DNA of 44,142 nt. Origin: Cudoniella acicularis. Its lineage: Eukaryota; Ascomycota; Leotiomycetes; Helotiales; Helotiaceae. Both the position numbers and the translations under genes were made by a program. Shown here piece after piece: positions 30,885-42,959 of this stretch. The stretch is taken from contig JAAMPI010000302.1 of the NCBI GenBank assembly GCA_013054445.1, positions 1-44,142 on the forward strand. The letters are read 5' to 3'. The first letter of the stretch is position 1, and every line of letters starts with the position of its first letter. The notes beneath the pieces were generated by a model. It was not told where the DNA came from, did not search any database, and saw only the letters and a list, made by a program, of their open reading frames with translations.

Positions 30885-33800
30885 TTGTTATTGTCTTCCC
30901 TCCCTAGAAATCCCCGCAGCTTCTGCGAAGAAATGATTCGAAGCATAATTTGTTTTGCAGCTACTTGCTGTCACTCAACAACTCTACGACTCTGCCACAG
31001 GCCGCCTCTTCTCGTACCCGTCAACAACACCGGCATTGTTACCCCTGAGTTCAAAATTCGAAGCTACGAGATACTACAAGGTCTACGATCAGGGAAGGAA
31101 TTAGGAAGATAAACAAGGCGGAGGAAGAAGGGAGAACAGGAGAGGAGTTTCAGAGTGGAAAAGGTATACCCCGGGCCCCTGAGTTCAAAGTCTAAGGCTA
31201 CGAGGTACTATAAAGTCTGCAATCGTGAAGAACTTAGGAAAAATACACGAAGGCAGGGGTAAGGGGGGTTAGAGGGAGCGGGAAGTTTGAGAAAGGAAAT
31301 GGTACGCCCTAGACCTCTCCTTTTCGTACTGTCAACAATGCTAGCATTACTGCCTTTGACTTGAAAGTACAGTTCCACTAAATACTAGGTCTGCGGTCAG
31401 AGAAGGAATTGGGAGTACAAACAAGGAGGAGGTAAAAGGGAGAACAGAGGAGTGTAAGAATAGAAAAGGTAATCTTCCGGTCCCCCTGGATGATTTTTAA
31501 AGGCATTTTTAAATATTAGTATCAGAATCACCGTTTTTCCAGGTACTCTACGAACTTTTATTATCGGAAATTCCCTCGAAGGATAAATAGCTCTCTGATT
31601 ATGTCTACTTTTCTACTCCATCACCAGCCCCCCTCAAACTCTTACTCCTAGCGAACACGGTATTGTTGCCCTTGAGTTCAAAGTCCGAAGCTACGAGATA
31701 TTATAAGATCTGCGATCAGGGTAAAATTAGGAGAAATACACACATATAAAGCGAAGAGAATAGAGGGGAGAAACACACACATAAGGCGGGGAAGGTAGAG
31801 GGAAGAGGGGAGTCCAAGAGTAGAAAAGGTATACCCCAGATCCCTAGACAACAATTCGAAAGGCCTTTCTCTATATTGTAATTAGAAAACCTTCCTTCCT
31901 TCTCATACTCTTCGACTTCTTCTGTCACTAGAAATTCTCTCAAAAAGGTTAAAATAGCTTCCCAGTTGTCTGCCCTTCTACTCTACTACCGCCCTACTTC
32001 GAACTCTTACCACCAAACGAACACGGAACCATTGCCCCTGAGTTCAAAGTCTGCAGTTACGAGATACTACAAGGTCTGCGATCAGGAATGAATTAGGAGA
32101 AAATCCGAGAAACGCACACACACACAAGGCGGAGGAGGAAGAGGGAAGAACACGGGAGTTTAAGAGTGGAAAAGGTATGCCCAGGCACTACCCCTAGACA
32201 ATTTCAAAAAGGCGCTTCTGAATATCGCAATCAAGAAACCTTTCTTCCTATACTTTACGAGTTCTAGATTTGCCACTAGAAATTTCCTCGAAAAATGGCT
32301 TAGCTCTGCCTGTCTACCCCTCTGCTCTGCCACCGGCCCCGCTTTCTACTCACTCGTACCACCTAACAAACACGATATTTATCATCCCCTGACTTGAAAT
32401 TACAGTTCTGCAAATTACCACAAGGTCTACTGCGATCAGGGAAGGAATTAAGGGAAACACACACACAAGGTGGAGGAGGTAGAATGGAGAACAGAGAAAT
32501 TGAAGAGTAGAAAACGGTATTCCTCCGAGCCTCTAGACAAATTATAGAAGGCCGTTCTTAATATCACATTTAGAAACCCTTCCTTCCCATACTCGTGAGT
32601 TCTAGATCTGCCGCTCAAAATATCTTCTCGAAAGTCAAAATGGCTCTCGGGTATCACAAGGTCTGCGATTAGGGAAGGAATTGGGAAGACAAACAAGGCG
32701 CGGGGTAAGGAGGGGGGGAAGGGAGAACGGGGGGCTCAAGAGTGGAAAAGGCATGCCCCCTGGACAAATTTTGAAGGCTTTTCTTAACATCAGAATTGGA
32801 ATTAGAAATACGGTGAGAATTATCTTCCTTCGAGACTTCTATTACCGAAGATTTCCTAGAAAATAGCTCTTTAGCTATCTAGTGCCTGCTGCTCTGCCAC
32901 GGTACCCCTCTAACTTATACAGTACCGCATAACAATTCTAACAACTCGCTCGTGATTAGGAAGCACAGGGTTAAGTACGAGAGAAATATCTGCGATCTGC
33001 AGGAAAAGAGTTAGAACAAGAGGATCATAGACAAGGGAGAGGACGGGGGTGGGGGGTAGACAGAGCGAAGGCAGTTGTGGAAAAGATATGGGTTTTCTTC
33101 TCCCCTAGATGATTATTGAATGAATTTCTGAATATTTTTTAAACGACTTAGGATTGCAGTTCAAAATACTTTTCTTCTCTCACAACTCTACGAACTTCCA
33201 TCACAGAAAAATTCCTCAAAAAAAATTAACTCTCCAGCTTCGACTCTTCTGCTCTGCCACAACACTCTGCCACGACAACCCTCCACCTCACTCATACAGT
33301 ACCACATATTGGAAGCACAAGCACAAACATAGCGGAAGGCGACAGGGGAGTTTAAGACCCAAGAGTGAAAAAGGTATAAGGTTGCTCTCCCCTAGAAGAT
33401 TTTCAAAAGCTTTTCTTAACATCCTAATTATAAATAGAATTTCATTCCTTCTCTGCCTACTCTACGAACTTTCTACCATCGAAATTTCCTCAAGAACAAC
33501 TCTCCAGCTTGAGACTCTTCTAGTATACCACGGCACTTACCCCTCCGTTTTATACAATACCGCCCAACAACCCCTTGAATTTAGTCGTCTCTGACTCTAA
33601 AGTTCAATCTGCAACTTAATCTAGGAAGGAACTTGGATTCGAAACAAGGCAGAAGGTAAATGGTGAGTTCGAGTTCGGGAGGTGGAGGAGAAGTTATAGG
33701 TTCACACACTACTACCTAGCAATGCCACTACCGTATAGATTGACAAGAGTCAGTTTGCGCTATACCTAACACAGAAGGTAATAATTCTAAATTATCCACG

Positions 33801-35160
33801 GATTTAGAGATATTGAAAAATCAATACCTAATAGAGGATAAAAGTTCTTAATGATCCATAGATATAAATATATTTAAAAAACCAATAGCCTAACTGATCT
33901 TCTTATCCCAATTCTAGAGATAGGATTACGCATTTATACAAAACGAAGCATCCACTCACCACCTCTCTATATTAGGTATAGTGCAACCGACTCCCATCAA
34001 TCTACACAGTACTTAGTCCTTTCACCACCGATTTAACTTCAAAGTTCAAGGCCATGGGAAACAAGATCTGCGATTTACTAGGGAGGAATGAGGGCTACAA
34101 ATCGAAAGGCAGGAGAGGGAGGAATTTAAGCTAATGGCTTCAAACAGTCGTATCGCCTAAAACCACAACCCGGCATTTTTCGCCACTGAAGTTCGAAAAT
34201 TTAAGGCTTCGAGATAATACGATATTCGTGATCTGGTAGGGAGGAATTGGGAGTACAGGCAGGGTAGAACGAGTTCAACGAGAAGGGGATAGGGGGGTTG
34301 GATGTCGCGAGGATCTTAACTGTAATGCACGCAGTATCGTGAAATCTACTTACGGTATAACACTTCGGAATATTTCTCCTACTGTAATAACACTTCCCAT
34401 GAAAAAAAAGGTAGATTCAACCTAATCTAGCCCATCCTCTTTTTTACCTCTCTAATCATTAGCACTTTTCAATTTTCACTCAACATCCATCTATCTACTA
34501 ATTTTCTACTTCCTTGCTCTACTCTCCACGGCACTATACACACAACAGTCTCAAAACCAATCCCAAAACCTCATTCACCAAAACTTAAAATCAGTACCAG
34601 CATTTACGACTTCTTTCAAAATTCGAATCAATACATAGCTGCTGCTCTACGAATTTTTACCACGTCATAATTATCTCTAGGTTTCATAATTGCGCTGTGT
34701 TAGAAATAAGCTCGAGAGTCGAAAAGGTAATCTGAGGTTTGTGATTTTGGTTTCTTGATGTGGGGAATATTTTGGAATTTGTGTGAGTGGGAAAGAGAGG
34801 GGAGGTTGGAATAGTAGGAGTTATGTTGGGTGTGGAAATTGAGGAGTGGGAGAGCTAGGGGAGTGCGAGTGGAAGAGGTAGAGAGGGTGTGAATTGCTGC
34901 TCTGATGATGAATATGTTTTACCACAGTTGGGGCAGGTCGCCGTGTTACTGAATTTGAATTGGAGTTAGAATTAGAATTTCTAAACCAACCCCCCGCTCT
35001 ATTGAGTTAGTCTATAGCTTCTACTTCTGCCAAACATCAACTCGCGGAACAAATAGTCCTCCAGCTGACACTTCACTGCTCTGCTACTCCCCGACATTCA
35101 TCCCGACCCCTTACTTAATCTCATATCATCTCATCACCGTTCATTTACAACCCTAGCTTC
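30885..35160. repeat. Degenerate tandem array B, about 130-430-bp units, roughly a dozen copies
   Basis: A recurring core (CCCCTGAGTTCAAAGTC, then GCTACGAGATACTACAAGG, TCTGCGATCAGGGAAGGAA) appears near 31042, 31176, 31351, 31668, 32034, 32386, 32650 (partial), 33588, 34030 and 34183. Weaker pieces lie at about 32950, 33300, 34520 and 35060. Each unit continues with a purine-rich half (GGAGAAC..GAGTGGAAAAGGTATA) and then a pyrimidine-rich half (CTTCTGCTCTGCCAC). Units are highly diverged and some are truncated. No open frame persists across units; no transposase or terminal repeats were found. Confidence 0.75.
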
Positions 35161-38100
35161 CTAGCCCTAAGATCCGCCCCAAAACAGTCGAGATTCGACG
35201 CATACAGGAAGCAGGAAGATAGGAAGAACTGAGCTGAGCTGATCTTCATACAGTACCGGCGTAGAGGGATCAGAGCTCAAGAAGCTGAAGATGGTGAGTT
35301 GAAGAGAGTGGGTGGTAAGATGCGGAAGTATGGATTGATGTGCCTTCTGGATGATAAGCCCTTCGATTGATCGGCTTCTCTCTCCGGTTCCACGGTTCGT
35401 TGGCGGCGTGTGCGTGGCTTTCTTGTTGAACAATTTCTGCAGCTAGATGTGGATGTGAATTTAGTTTGAATTTGAGCTCTGAGATCTATAGAGAGTAACA
35501 AGAAAACACATAGAGATAAGAACCGAAATAGAAAGTATAAGTACAAGCAAGAAAGAAGGGAAACATAGCTTCGAGGAGAAAATTAGGGAGGTGGAAACAG
35601 CACGATAGCTTCTGCTGCTTCCACGAAGCTAGATCTGGAATCACAGAACACAACAATAGAGCTTGAGACCTGGCCGGACATTTCGCCGATGGTAGACCAA
35701 CATGTTTGAGAGGCTTTCCGTCTAGCTTGACCCCTTTGAACCGACGAAAAGTTACTCTCGCCACTCACAGCACACAAAATCTCGCTGTGTGCTTTCTTCC
35801 CTCGTTTTTCACGCATCGGAAGAAAATCTGAGCTGTCATTGGTGACAAATTTGGAATTGGAAGTTGGAAGGAGTAAGCAAAATAACTCGGCGGGAAGAGG
35901 AGAGGGGTAAGAGGTCATGAAAGAGGGTGATGGTGATGGCTGGGCTATTCTTCGGTTTGGGCGTTAAGAGCGCTCTGATGAACTAACCGTACTAGAAGTA
36001 AAGGCAAAATTTGACAATCGGGATTTCGATTTTGGAAGAGTGACTAGGTGGGAAGAGAAAAGTTGCTCGAGGTAGAGTAGGAAATCTCGCTAATAGAATC
36101 ACAAGCTGAGATCGAACGCATAAATTGCAACATATCTTGTTCGAACTTTCACAATAAGTAAGATTTTTGCACGGAAGTCACCACTCGAGCGCTAAATATC
36201 GATTGAAAAAAATATCAAATGTCTAGCAAAGAGCTGTGTGTTTTACGTAAAGCTAGGCGTTCAAGCCCCAGAATTCCACGTTAATATAAGCTTAAAATCC
36301 AACACAACCACAACATTGTTATCTCTCGCATAAGATTCTAAAGACATGTCTACGCTTTTAGAAGCCGCCTTATCATCGCCAAGCAATAACAGCAAAGAAG
36401 CGCGAGAAACCAGCCAAGTCAAAAATAGGCTGTCTTACAACCTTGTCTTAAACAAAGCTTGAGTGATGATGAGATCATTTGCCCTCACTTCATAAGCTCC
36501 CTGGTTATAGGGTAAGAAACAAAATTAGGGGTAATACTTACGACGCTTCGCACGTGGCACTCCTGCAATCTTGGGATGTTATCGATAAGAGAGCATAAAC
36601 GGGTAGGGCTTTGAAAGTAACAAGGTAATTTCCGTGGTCAAGCGCCCTGACCCAATTGTTTGTTTGGACTTTCAATGGCGTGGTAGTATTGAGAAAGGAA
36701 TCCTTGGCGATATGATATCCTGTATAATAGAGAAGTAGTCACCAGACAGCACGACTTCAAATGAAGACATGACTATTCGATGCTTCCGTCGCCTTCGGAG
36801 GGTCTGAGAGCTGGAGTGAATGGTGCAAAGGTGCTCCCATAATTGCCGGACCGTGGGGGAACCTTTATATCTCTCGGAGATATACATTTTCTCTCATGGT
36901 TCTTCATATTTTATTCCGAGTTGGTGTAACTTGCTTGACAAGAGTATCGGCATCTGGATCGCCAAGTCTCTGATCGATGCTGTCTTTATCGTTGAGATGA
37001 GATATCTTCTAAACATTTCGTTAAAGCCCGATTGGTAGCTTGATTTGGAAACTTCTCAACGCCACGAGTCTCTCGGAATGATCGGTCCATGGAACGGTGA
37101 CGCCACGAAAGTCTAACATAAAAATTTTGAAGACTTAGTCAACAAAAATAATAACAACGGCTTGGGGAAGGAAAAGACAATCATTGGCAAGAAAGGAAAT
37201 GAGGCGGTTTTGTAATGATGAACTTCATCAGTTCTCCCATACGCATCCGAACTTTGACAACGCATCAGGTGATAACTACTTTCTGCAAGCCACTCGAACC
37301 TGATCACTGGAATTTTGTCATCTGTATCACCGAAGAAGGTCCACGGTTGCATTTACCAACGGCCCTCTTTCATGCACATACCACCCGAGTGGCCCCCCTT
37401 TTCTGGCCTTGGCCATCCGACCTTCTCCTTATGCCACCTTCATAAGCCGAGTGCTCCGTGATCGACGTATCGTATTTTCAGCTGGAGTGGTGTTCCATTT
37501 AAAGGTGTTGCCCCTCTGTGAGTCGCTTACTCCGAGTCCATCTCCGGCACGTAGGGTCGTGACGGCCCATGAAAAACAAAGAACGTGGCATCTCAAGGAA
37601 ATCAACTGGTTGACAAGGCCTTGGAGCAAGCCACCGAAGCAGACCAGGATAATAGCAGCTATGCAAAGACACTAGGGATGGTGTGATTTGCTGCCCCGCG
37701 ACGATGTCGGGGGGGATGGATGGCGGGTGGGAAGTGGTGCTGTGGGCGGTGATAATTCCGTTTGCAGACTGGGAGGGCTTGGGCGGATAAGGAGAGGGAG
37801 AAGGAATGCGACGCTGAAATGGATATGGGGGCGGGATGGCGCTCTGGACTCTGGATTGTGGGTTGCGGGCGGCGGGATTCAGTGGATTCACAGCAAGTTT
37901 GAAAGTTTCCCGTGCTGCGCTGCGCTGCGCTATGCTGTGCTGTGTTGTGCTTTGCAGCTGCTGGTGGAGAGGTTGGATTGTGGATGCGATGCGGCAGACC
38001 GACGGTAGACAGGCAGGGGCGAGGAAACTGAAATGTCATGCAGACGGACAAGGAGTGCGCGTTCAACAATAATACTCCGTGAAGTGGTATGGTCAGGGAA

Positions 38101-38283
38101 TTTGGAGAGTGGGAGAGAGATGCAGCGAGCAGCAAGCAGCAAGCTGCGAGAGTTTGGAGGTTTCACGAAGCAGTGGCCGCTATTCGCTGTGGTCAACTAG
38201 GTGCCTGTGCCTGTGTCTGTGTCTCTAGCGAAGGATTCTAGATTTCCACAGTCCGCTTCACTGAACATGACTCGAAAATGCTC
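35161..38283. other. Gene-poor region
   Basis: Numerous short overlapping frames occur on both strands but none has a domain, signal or convincing splice pattern. The stretch 35480-35920 has minus-strand openness only. A G/C-alternating low-complexity patch (TGCGCTGCGCTATGCTGTGC-like) lies at about 37910-37960. A CTGTGCCTGTGTCTGTGTCT run lies near 38205. No tRNA was found. Confidence 0.4.
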
Positions 38284-38802
38284 TTAGACAAACGCCTGAA
38301 GGCTGAAGGCTGAAGGCTGAAGCAGCAGACGACGATACGCGGATCGCGATTCAGGGGGCTGATCTGTTGGCTTGGAGGATCTTCTCGAGTATCTGGTATC
38401 TAAGCTCAATCTGTGTTCAGACCTCCTGAGACTGATGGCGGGCCGTCCGAAGCGATCAATGGGATTGCTGTTGCTGCCGTTGCACGGAACGGAGGCTAGC
38501 ATGTGTTGGGTACCTAGGTAGGCCTTGTGTTCGGCTTGGCTTTTCCAAATTGGACCCCTTGGCAGCAGAAAACAAACTTCAATCTCCACTAGCTCTTCGT
38601 CATCAGACGATTCAGCGTCTGCCGAGGCTTCAAAACTTCCATCTCTGCTTGAGTATCGATTGGTAACCGCCGCCAGTGGGGGGCTGCTGTGGGCTTGTTC
38701 TTGTTTCTGCCCCTGAATATCACTGCTATCACCGCTATCGATATCAACCTTTATTTTTTGCTTTGTGAACTGAGGCGTGCGCCCTCCACGAAGCCCCGCC
38801 AT
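38284..38802 (-). CDS. Possible small hypothetical protein
   Basis: An open frame of 172 codons from the ATG at 38802, reading MAGLRGGRTPQFTKQKIKVD followed by acidic Ser/Asp-rich sequence (DIDSGDSSD, AESSDDEELVEIE). It ends in a Ser/Arg-rich part encoded partly by a GGCTGAA triplication at the 3' end. There is no known domain. A GTTTGT after VEIE could be a donor, in which case the tail would not be coding. Low confidence. Confidence 0.25.
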   Translation of the reverse strand: MAGLRGGRTPQFTKQKIKVDIDSGDSSDIQGQKQEQAHSSPPLAAVTNRYSSRDGSFEASADAESSDDEELVEIEVCFLLPRGPIWKSQAEHKAYLGTQHMLASVPCNGSNSNPIDRFGRPAISLRRSEHRLSLDTRYSRRSSKPTDQPPESRSAYRRLLLQPSAFSLQAFV

Positions 38803-39650
38803 TGGCGAGCAAAGATGGTCAGAGACAAAACAAGAGCAGATACCCCTTGGCCGGCTAAAGCGCGGAGGTCGATTGCTGGGCCCTATGGGCCGAAGTATTG
38901 AAGGTTTCAATGCGGTGTGATGCGACTCAAGGCATCAAGTGATAGGATGCGGACGGCATACCATGCTGCGGGTAAAATAGACAGAGTTCCGGCAGCGCAG
39001 AATAGACTCGAGCCTGAAAGCAAAGGCATGGCAGATCTAACGGTTCAGCGACAATTAGGGTTCACAGCCTGCAGCAACCTGCAGTAAGTCGCTGGAGGCC
39101 GCTGTAACTCGTAAATTTGGGTTGATGAAAGCCCGGCTCCGGATGGCTAATGCCCACGCGAAGAGGGCGTGGGAGACCAGATGGGGACAAGGCCAGGGCA
39201 AGGCCGGGCAGAGACTTGAGATCTAATGGCCGCTAATGCAGAACACCAGCTGTGGGACCCTGAGAAAAGTCGACATTGACATGGACAATATCGGGTCGTT
39301 AGTTTATATGAGTGGGGTAAGTATCAAACAGAGCCTACGAAGTGCTAGACTGAGCCTACTAAATCCGCTAAACCTACAGTCTTTTGGAATATCTCCAGAC
39401 TGCCTAGCGGGCTTCTCAAGCAGGTGATGGTGCTGCCATCCCATCATGATGAATCAGGGGCTACGGACAGTCGGTGAGCCGGCTGTCCTCTGGTTGGCCA
39501 ATGTCGAGCTGATCGATGGAAACCAGGAATCTTGAATCGGAGCAGTTCTACCTTGGTAAGGCTGGGTCGCAGAGGGGCACCAATGGCCGGAATGCAGCAA
39601 GTGAAGATGAAGGTGGGGGAGCACAGAAANAAGAAAACGGAGGAGGGGAG

Positions 39651-39720
39651 GGAGTCAGGGAGTCAAGGAGTCAGGGAGTCAGGGAGTCAGGAAGTCAGGA
39701 AGTCAGGAAGTCAGGGAGTC
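39651..39720. repeat. Short tandem repeat, about 9-bp unit GAGTCAGGG/GAAGTCAGG
   Basis: About eight copies of an 8-9-bp unit around AGTCAGG, alternating GGGAGTC and GGAAGTC variants. One ambiguous base lies just upstream (39630). Confidence 0.9.
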
Positions 39721-39843
39721 TCAGATGTGTGCAGGTATTGAGACAGGAAAAGACACGCCGTCCCGGGAAGCCAGGAAAAGATGCGATGAAATCAAAGTAA
39801 TACCAGGAGGGGCACAGTCCAGATGGCGAACATGGCGAAACAG

Positions 39844-39906
39844 AGAGCCAAGAGCCAAGAGCCAAGAGCCAAGAGCCAAGAGCCAAGAGCCAAGAGCCAA
39901 GAGCCA
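39844..39906. repeat. 7-bp tandem repeat GAGCCAA, nine copies
   Basis: Nine nearly perfect head-to-tail copies, followed by GGGCCAGGG. A GGCTTCAA triplicate follows at about 39937-39960. Confidence 0.95.
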
Positions 39907-40950
39907 GGGCCAGGGGAATGCTGGTGAGAAAGGAAGGCTTCAAGGCTTCAAGGCTTCAAGGACCAGGGCATCAGGACAGCGCGAACTTTAGAACCTTACA
40001 ATTAGCATCCATTCCTATTGATGTATAATTTCGTTCGGCTCCCCGGCCACGAGGAGTACTTTGTAAGACCTGCGTGGTGCATGAAATAACAATCTTGCAT
40101 CGCGCATCGCGTCTTTCTTGTCCACTCCTCGAGGACTACTTCTGTCCTGTTGTTGCTTCTGGCTCTGCTGGCTGCTGGCTGCTCGCTGCTCGCTGCTCCG
40201 CAGTCACCAACGCAGCGCAACCTCCTCTGCACCTCTGCACTTCTGCACCTCTGCATCTCACCGCAGCCGGCTTCGTCTCTGCGACTTTCCCATTCGCCTC
40301 CAGCCTGACCTTCTGCTGTCCAGTGCAAGGGTGCTCTGTTCTGGAGCTGGAGAGTAAGCTGCACCTGCAGACGCATGCTCGCATATGCAAAAGATTCAGA
40401 GTTCTCATCGTCTGTCTCGCATCTCGTTGGTTGAAGCCACTTCCCAACGCCCAATCTCAGCTTCTTCGCTGCGTCGACAAGTCTTCCATACAGCACAGCG
40501 AGCACGCGCAAGACCCAGCAACCATTCGTCCCTTCTTTGGAAAAGGCCAGGACATGGCGCTGACCCGCTAGCACCATTCCATCTCATCGAGCCGCAGAAA
40601 GCGAACGGCGAAAACGCTCCCAAGCAACAAGCAACGAGCAACCGAATTTTCTTGGTCCGACAAAAAGCCATTGCCACCGCGCATTGTGCTAGCACCGCGC
40701 TCGGCCTAGTCCAAACTTATATCCTCCCAGTTTGCGACCCACAAACCCGTTGACTCCTGATACAAACTCGGGGAGTTATTTGCGTCCATTTCGTCGGATC
40801 ACCTAACGGAGAATACACGACTTCGCTAATACCCGTACTATGCTTCAGCCGTTGTTGTTTCTTTGATCTTCTGCGTTTGCCTTTCCCGGCTTTCCGGACC
40901 CAAACACAAAGACCGCAAGCAATTGAGCTCGCGCAGAGCCTGCTGAAAAC

Positions 40951-42959
40951 ATGATTCTCCTAGAAGGGCTGATGTCGGTGCCTCCCGAAAGGGGGACACT
41001 TATTGGGCGAGCTTTGTGGAAGGTCAGTATCCAACAGACATGCCCATTGCCACTCGATTCTAACTGTCAATCCCTCTTTAGCCTCGATATGTTGTCCTCG
41101 GAACGGGAGCACACCTCAAGACACAAACAGACATCCTCTCCGAGACCTCCAGCCGATCTTCTGCTCGCAGAGGCTTAAAATCGACCCCTTCAAAGCCCAA
41201 TCTGGTAGAAGTCACCCAGCCAGAGGTGGAAGGCCAAGAGCAGAGGCTTTACGTCTCAATATACAAGGCAAAGGTGTGTAGCAGTGGGCAGATATTTGTG
41301 GGCGTGTGCTGATTCATGCAGGGCGATTGGGAATTCATATCTCAGTTTCCTCTTTCGACTTTCAAATCGTGCGAGATAAAACCAGTTCAACATCGAAAGC
41401 AAGGCAATTCCGTGTTAACACTGACACTTGAATTCAAAGCCGACTCGGTATCTGACAAGCAACGAAAACGGCGATCAAGCAGAACGGCATTGACATCGAA
41501 AGATCCCTGGGCCAATGTCCTGTTATTCCGGACGGTGCCAGATGAGCGATATAACATTGCGGACTGGCTGAACGCCCTGAAGCCAAGACTAACACCAGAT
41601 ACCCCTGAGGATAGTCCTCTCAGTCCGGCGAGCCCTTCATTCCATACGTTTACGAATCCATTTGCACCACGAGACACGAAAAGTTCGGCGGGATCTACAG
41701 GGAGAGACATACAACGAGGCTCCAATCAAACAGTGGGCCCTTACCTGCATGGTTCAAGAGACAGGCCTTCACAATTGATCTCGCCATCCCCTAGCCTTCG
41801 ATCGCGCAGATCAGACCTATCCTCACAAGCAAGCTCACTACATCCCCCAATGGGATTTACATCATCTCACCCTCAAAATTACACCACAACCCTTCCATCG
41901 GATCTTCCGTCTCCTGCATTAACCTCTGGTTATGATGCTCAATTTATCGAAGGCTGGACTTCTGCGCAAGGTCGATCTTCTGCCCTATCATCACATACCA
42001 GAGGTAGCAACAGCATAGCCTCGGCAATCTCTCCAATGTTTGCGTCAACTCCTCCTGGACCACGTGAGACCATATTGGACAGAGCATTCCAAATGAGATG
42101 CATACCAGGCAGCGAGAGGGTTCCAGAAAAGGACGAGGAAAAAGTCAGCAGTATCGCACGTTTTGAGGCACTTATGAGAGAGGTTGATGAGCGGAAAAAG
42201 CAAAAGGGAATTGTTAGCCAGGAAAATACCCGGAAAAAGCAAGAGTGGGATTTGGATGAAGAGCGGGAGGACTCGGATGTAGTTGAAAGTGATGACGATG
42301 GTCTCGATATGTCTGACCATGACGTTGGTATGCCGACTCCAGCGCAAAGGGCGTTAGATTACATATCTGGCCGACGACCACCAGTTCCGCAATCCTTGAG
42401 ACCGTTATCACCCACGCCACGAAGCCCGCCAATCCCATTTCTGAACCAGCAAGCCATGTCAGCATTTCATGGTGGCCCATCTTCAAGTGGTGGATTGCGC
42501 CCCCGCGCTGGTACCACCTCTTCAAGAAACAGGACCAGTCGCCCAAGTTCTATGGCGCTTCCGTCTCGTTCCATGTCATCAGCCGCAATCCCCACTCTGA
42601 AAGAGATGAAGGAGGGAATTAGAGAGAACAGCAATAGTGGAAACGGGAATTTGAAAGCAAACAATGATGATAAAAGGCAGGAGAAGAGGAGAAGTAGCAC
42701 CAGTGTTAAACGACTAAGCTTCCAGGAATTCGCGAAACGATTGTCATCAACGAGTAGCCTTCTGCTCGTGCAGACCAATGCAAGCTCTTCCTCGGGGAGA
42801 GACGGCAGTCGACGAACGAGCAGCGAGTACGAATTCGGGAGCGAGGAACAAAGTATTCGAAGCCCTGCCATTGGAAATTCCATCCGAGACAGCAGGGACA
42901 AGAGATGTGGATGGCGAGGCAGCGTGGGTGTATTTGGTGGTGAAGGGGGATTTTTATGA
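40951..42959 (+). CDS. PH-like domain, Ser/Pro-rich fungal protein
   Basis: Exons are 40951-41022, 41082-41273 and 41322-42959; the introns are 59 and 48 nt (donors GTCAGT and GTGTGT, acceptors TTTAG and TGCAG), all phase 0, giving 633 aa. The N-terminal 190 or so residues look like a pleckstrin-homology-like fold: TLIGRALWKPRYVVLG (WK.RYVVL is the typical first strands), YVSIYKAKGDWEFISQFPLS, KSCEIKPVQHRKQGNSVLTL, and a final helix near RYNIADWLNALKPRL. The rest is disordered and Ser/Pro-rich, with an acidic segment (DLDEEREDSDVVESDDDG) and a conserved-looking SVKRLSFQEFAKRLS near the C-terminus. Its role is unknown; a membrane or cortical adaptor is a guess from the PH-like fold. Start: the only upstream in-frame ATG near the first splice site. 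Confidence 0.8.

Larger units (their letters stand above)
38803..40950. other. Intergenic region with simple tandem repeats; 5' flank of the PH-like gene
   Basis: No supported gene. It contains the minisatellites listed separately, a CTG-rich patch at about 40165-40200, and (C)CTCTGCA-type repeats at about 40222-40257. The last few hundred bases should be the promoter and 5' UTR of the gene at 40951. One ambiguous base at 39630. Confidence 0.45.

Noticed and set aside
35167..35918. Minus-strand open frames after array B
   Set aside because: Overlapping frames without domain or start evidence; composition resembles the adjoining repeat-derived DNA.
36240..36280. Possible tRNA B-box (GTTCAAGCCC)
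   Set aside because: No A-box, cloverleaf or acceptor stem could be folded around it on either strand.
39651..39906. CRISPR-like repeats
   Set aside because: Units are 7-9 bp, directly adjacent, with no spacers, in a eukaryotic genome.
40074..40571. Overlapping open frames on both strands upstream of the PH-like gene
   Set aside because: Low-complexity CTG/CTC-rich sequence keeps several frames open; no domain and no convincing start.
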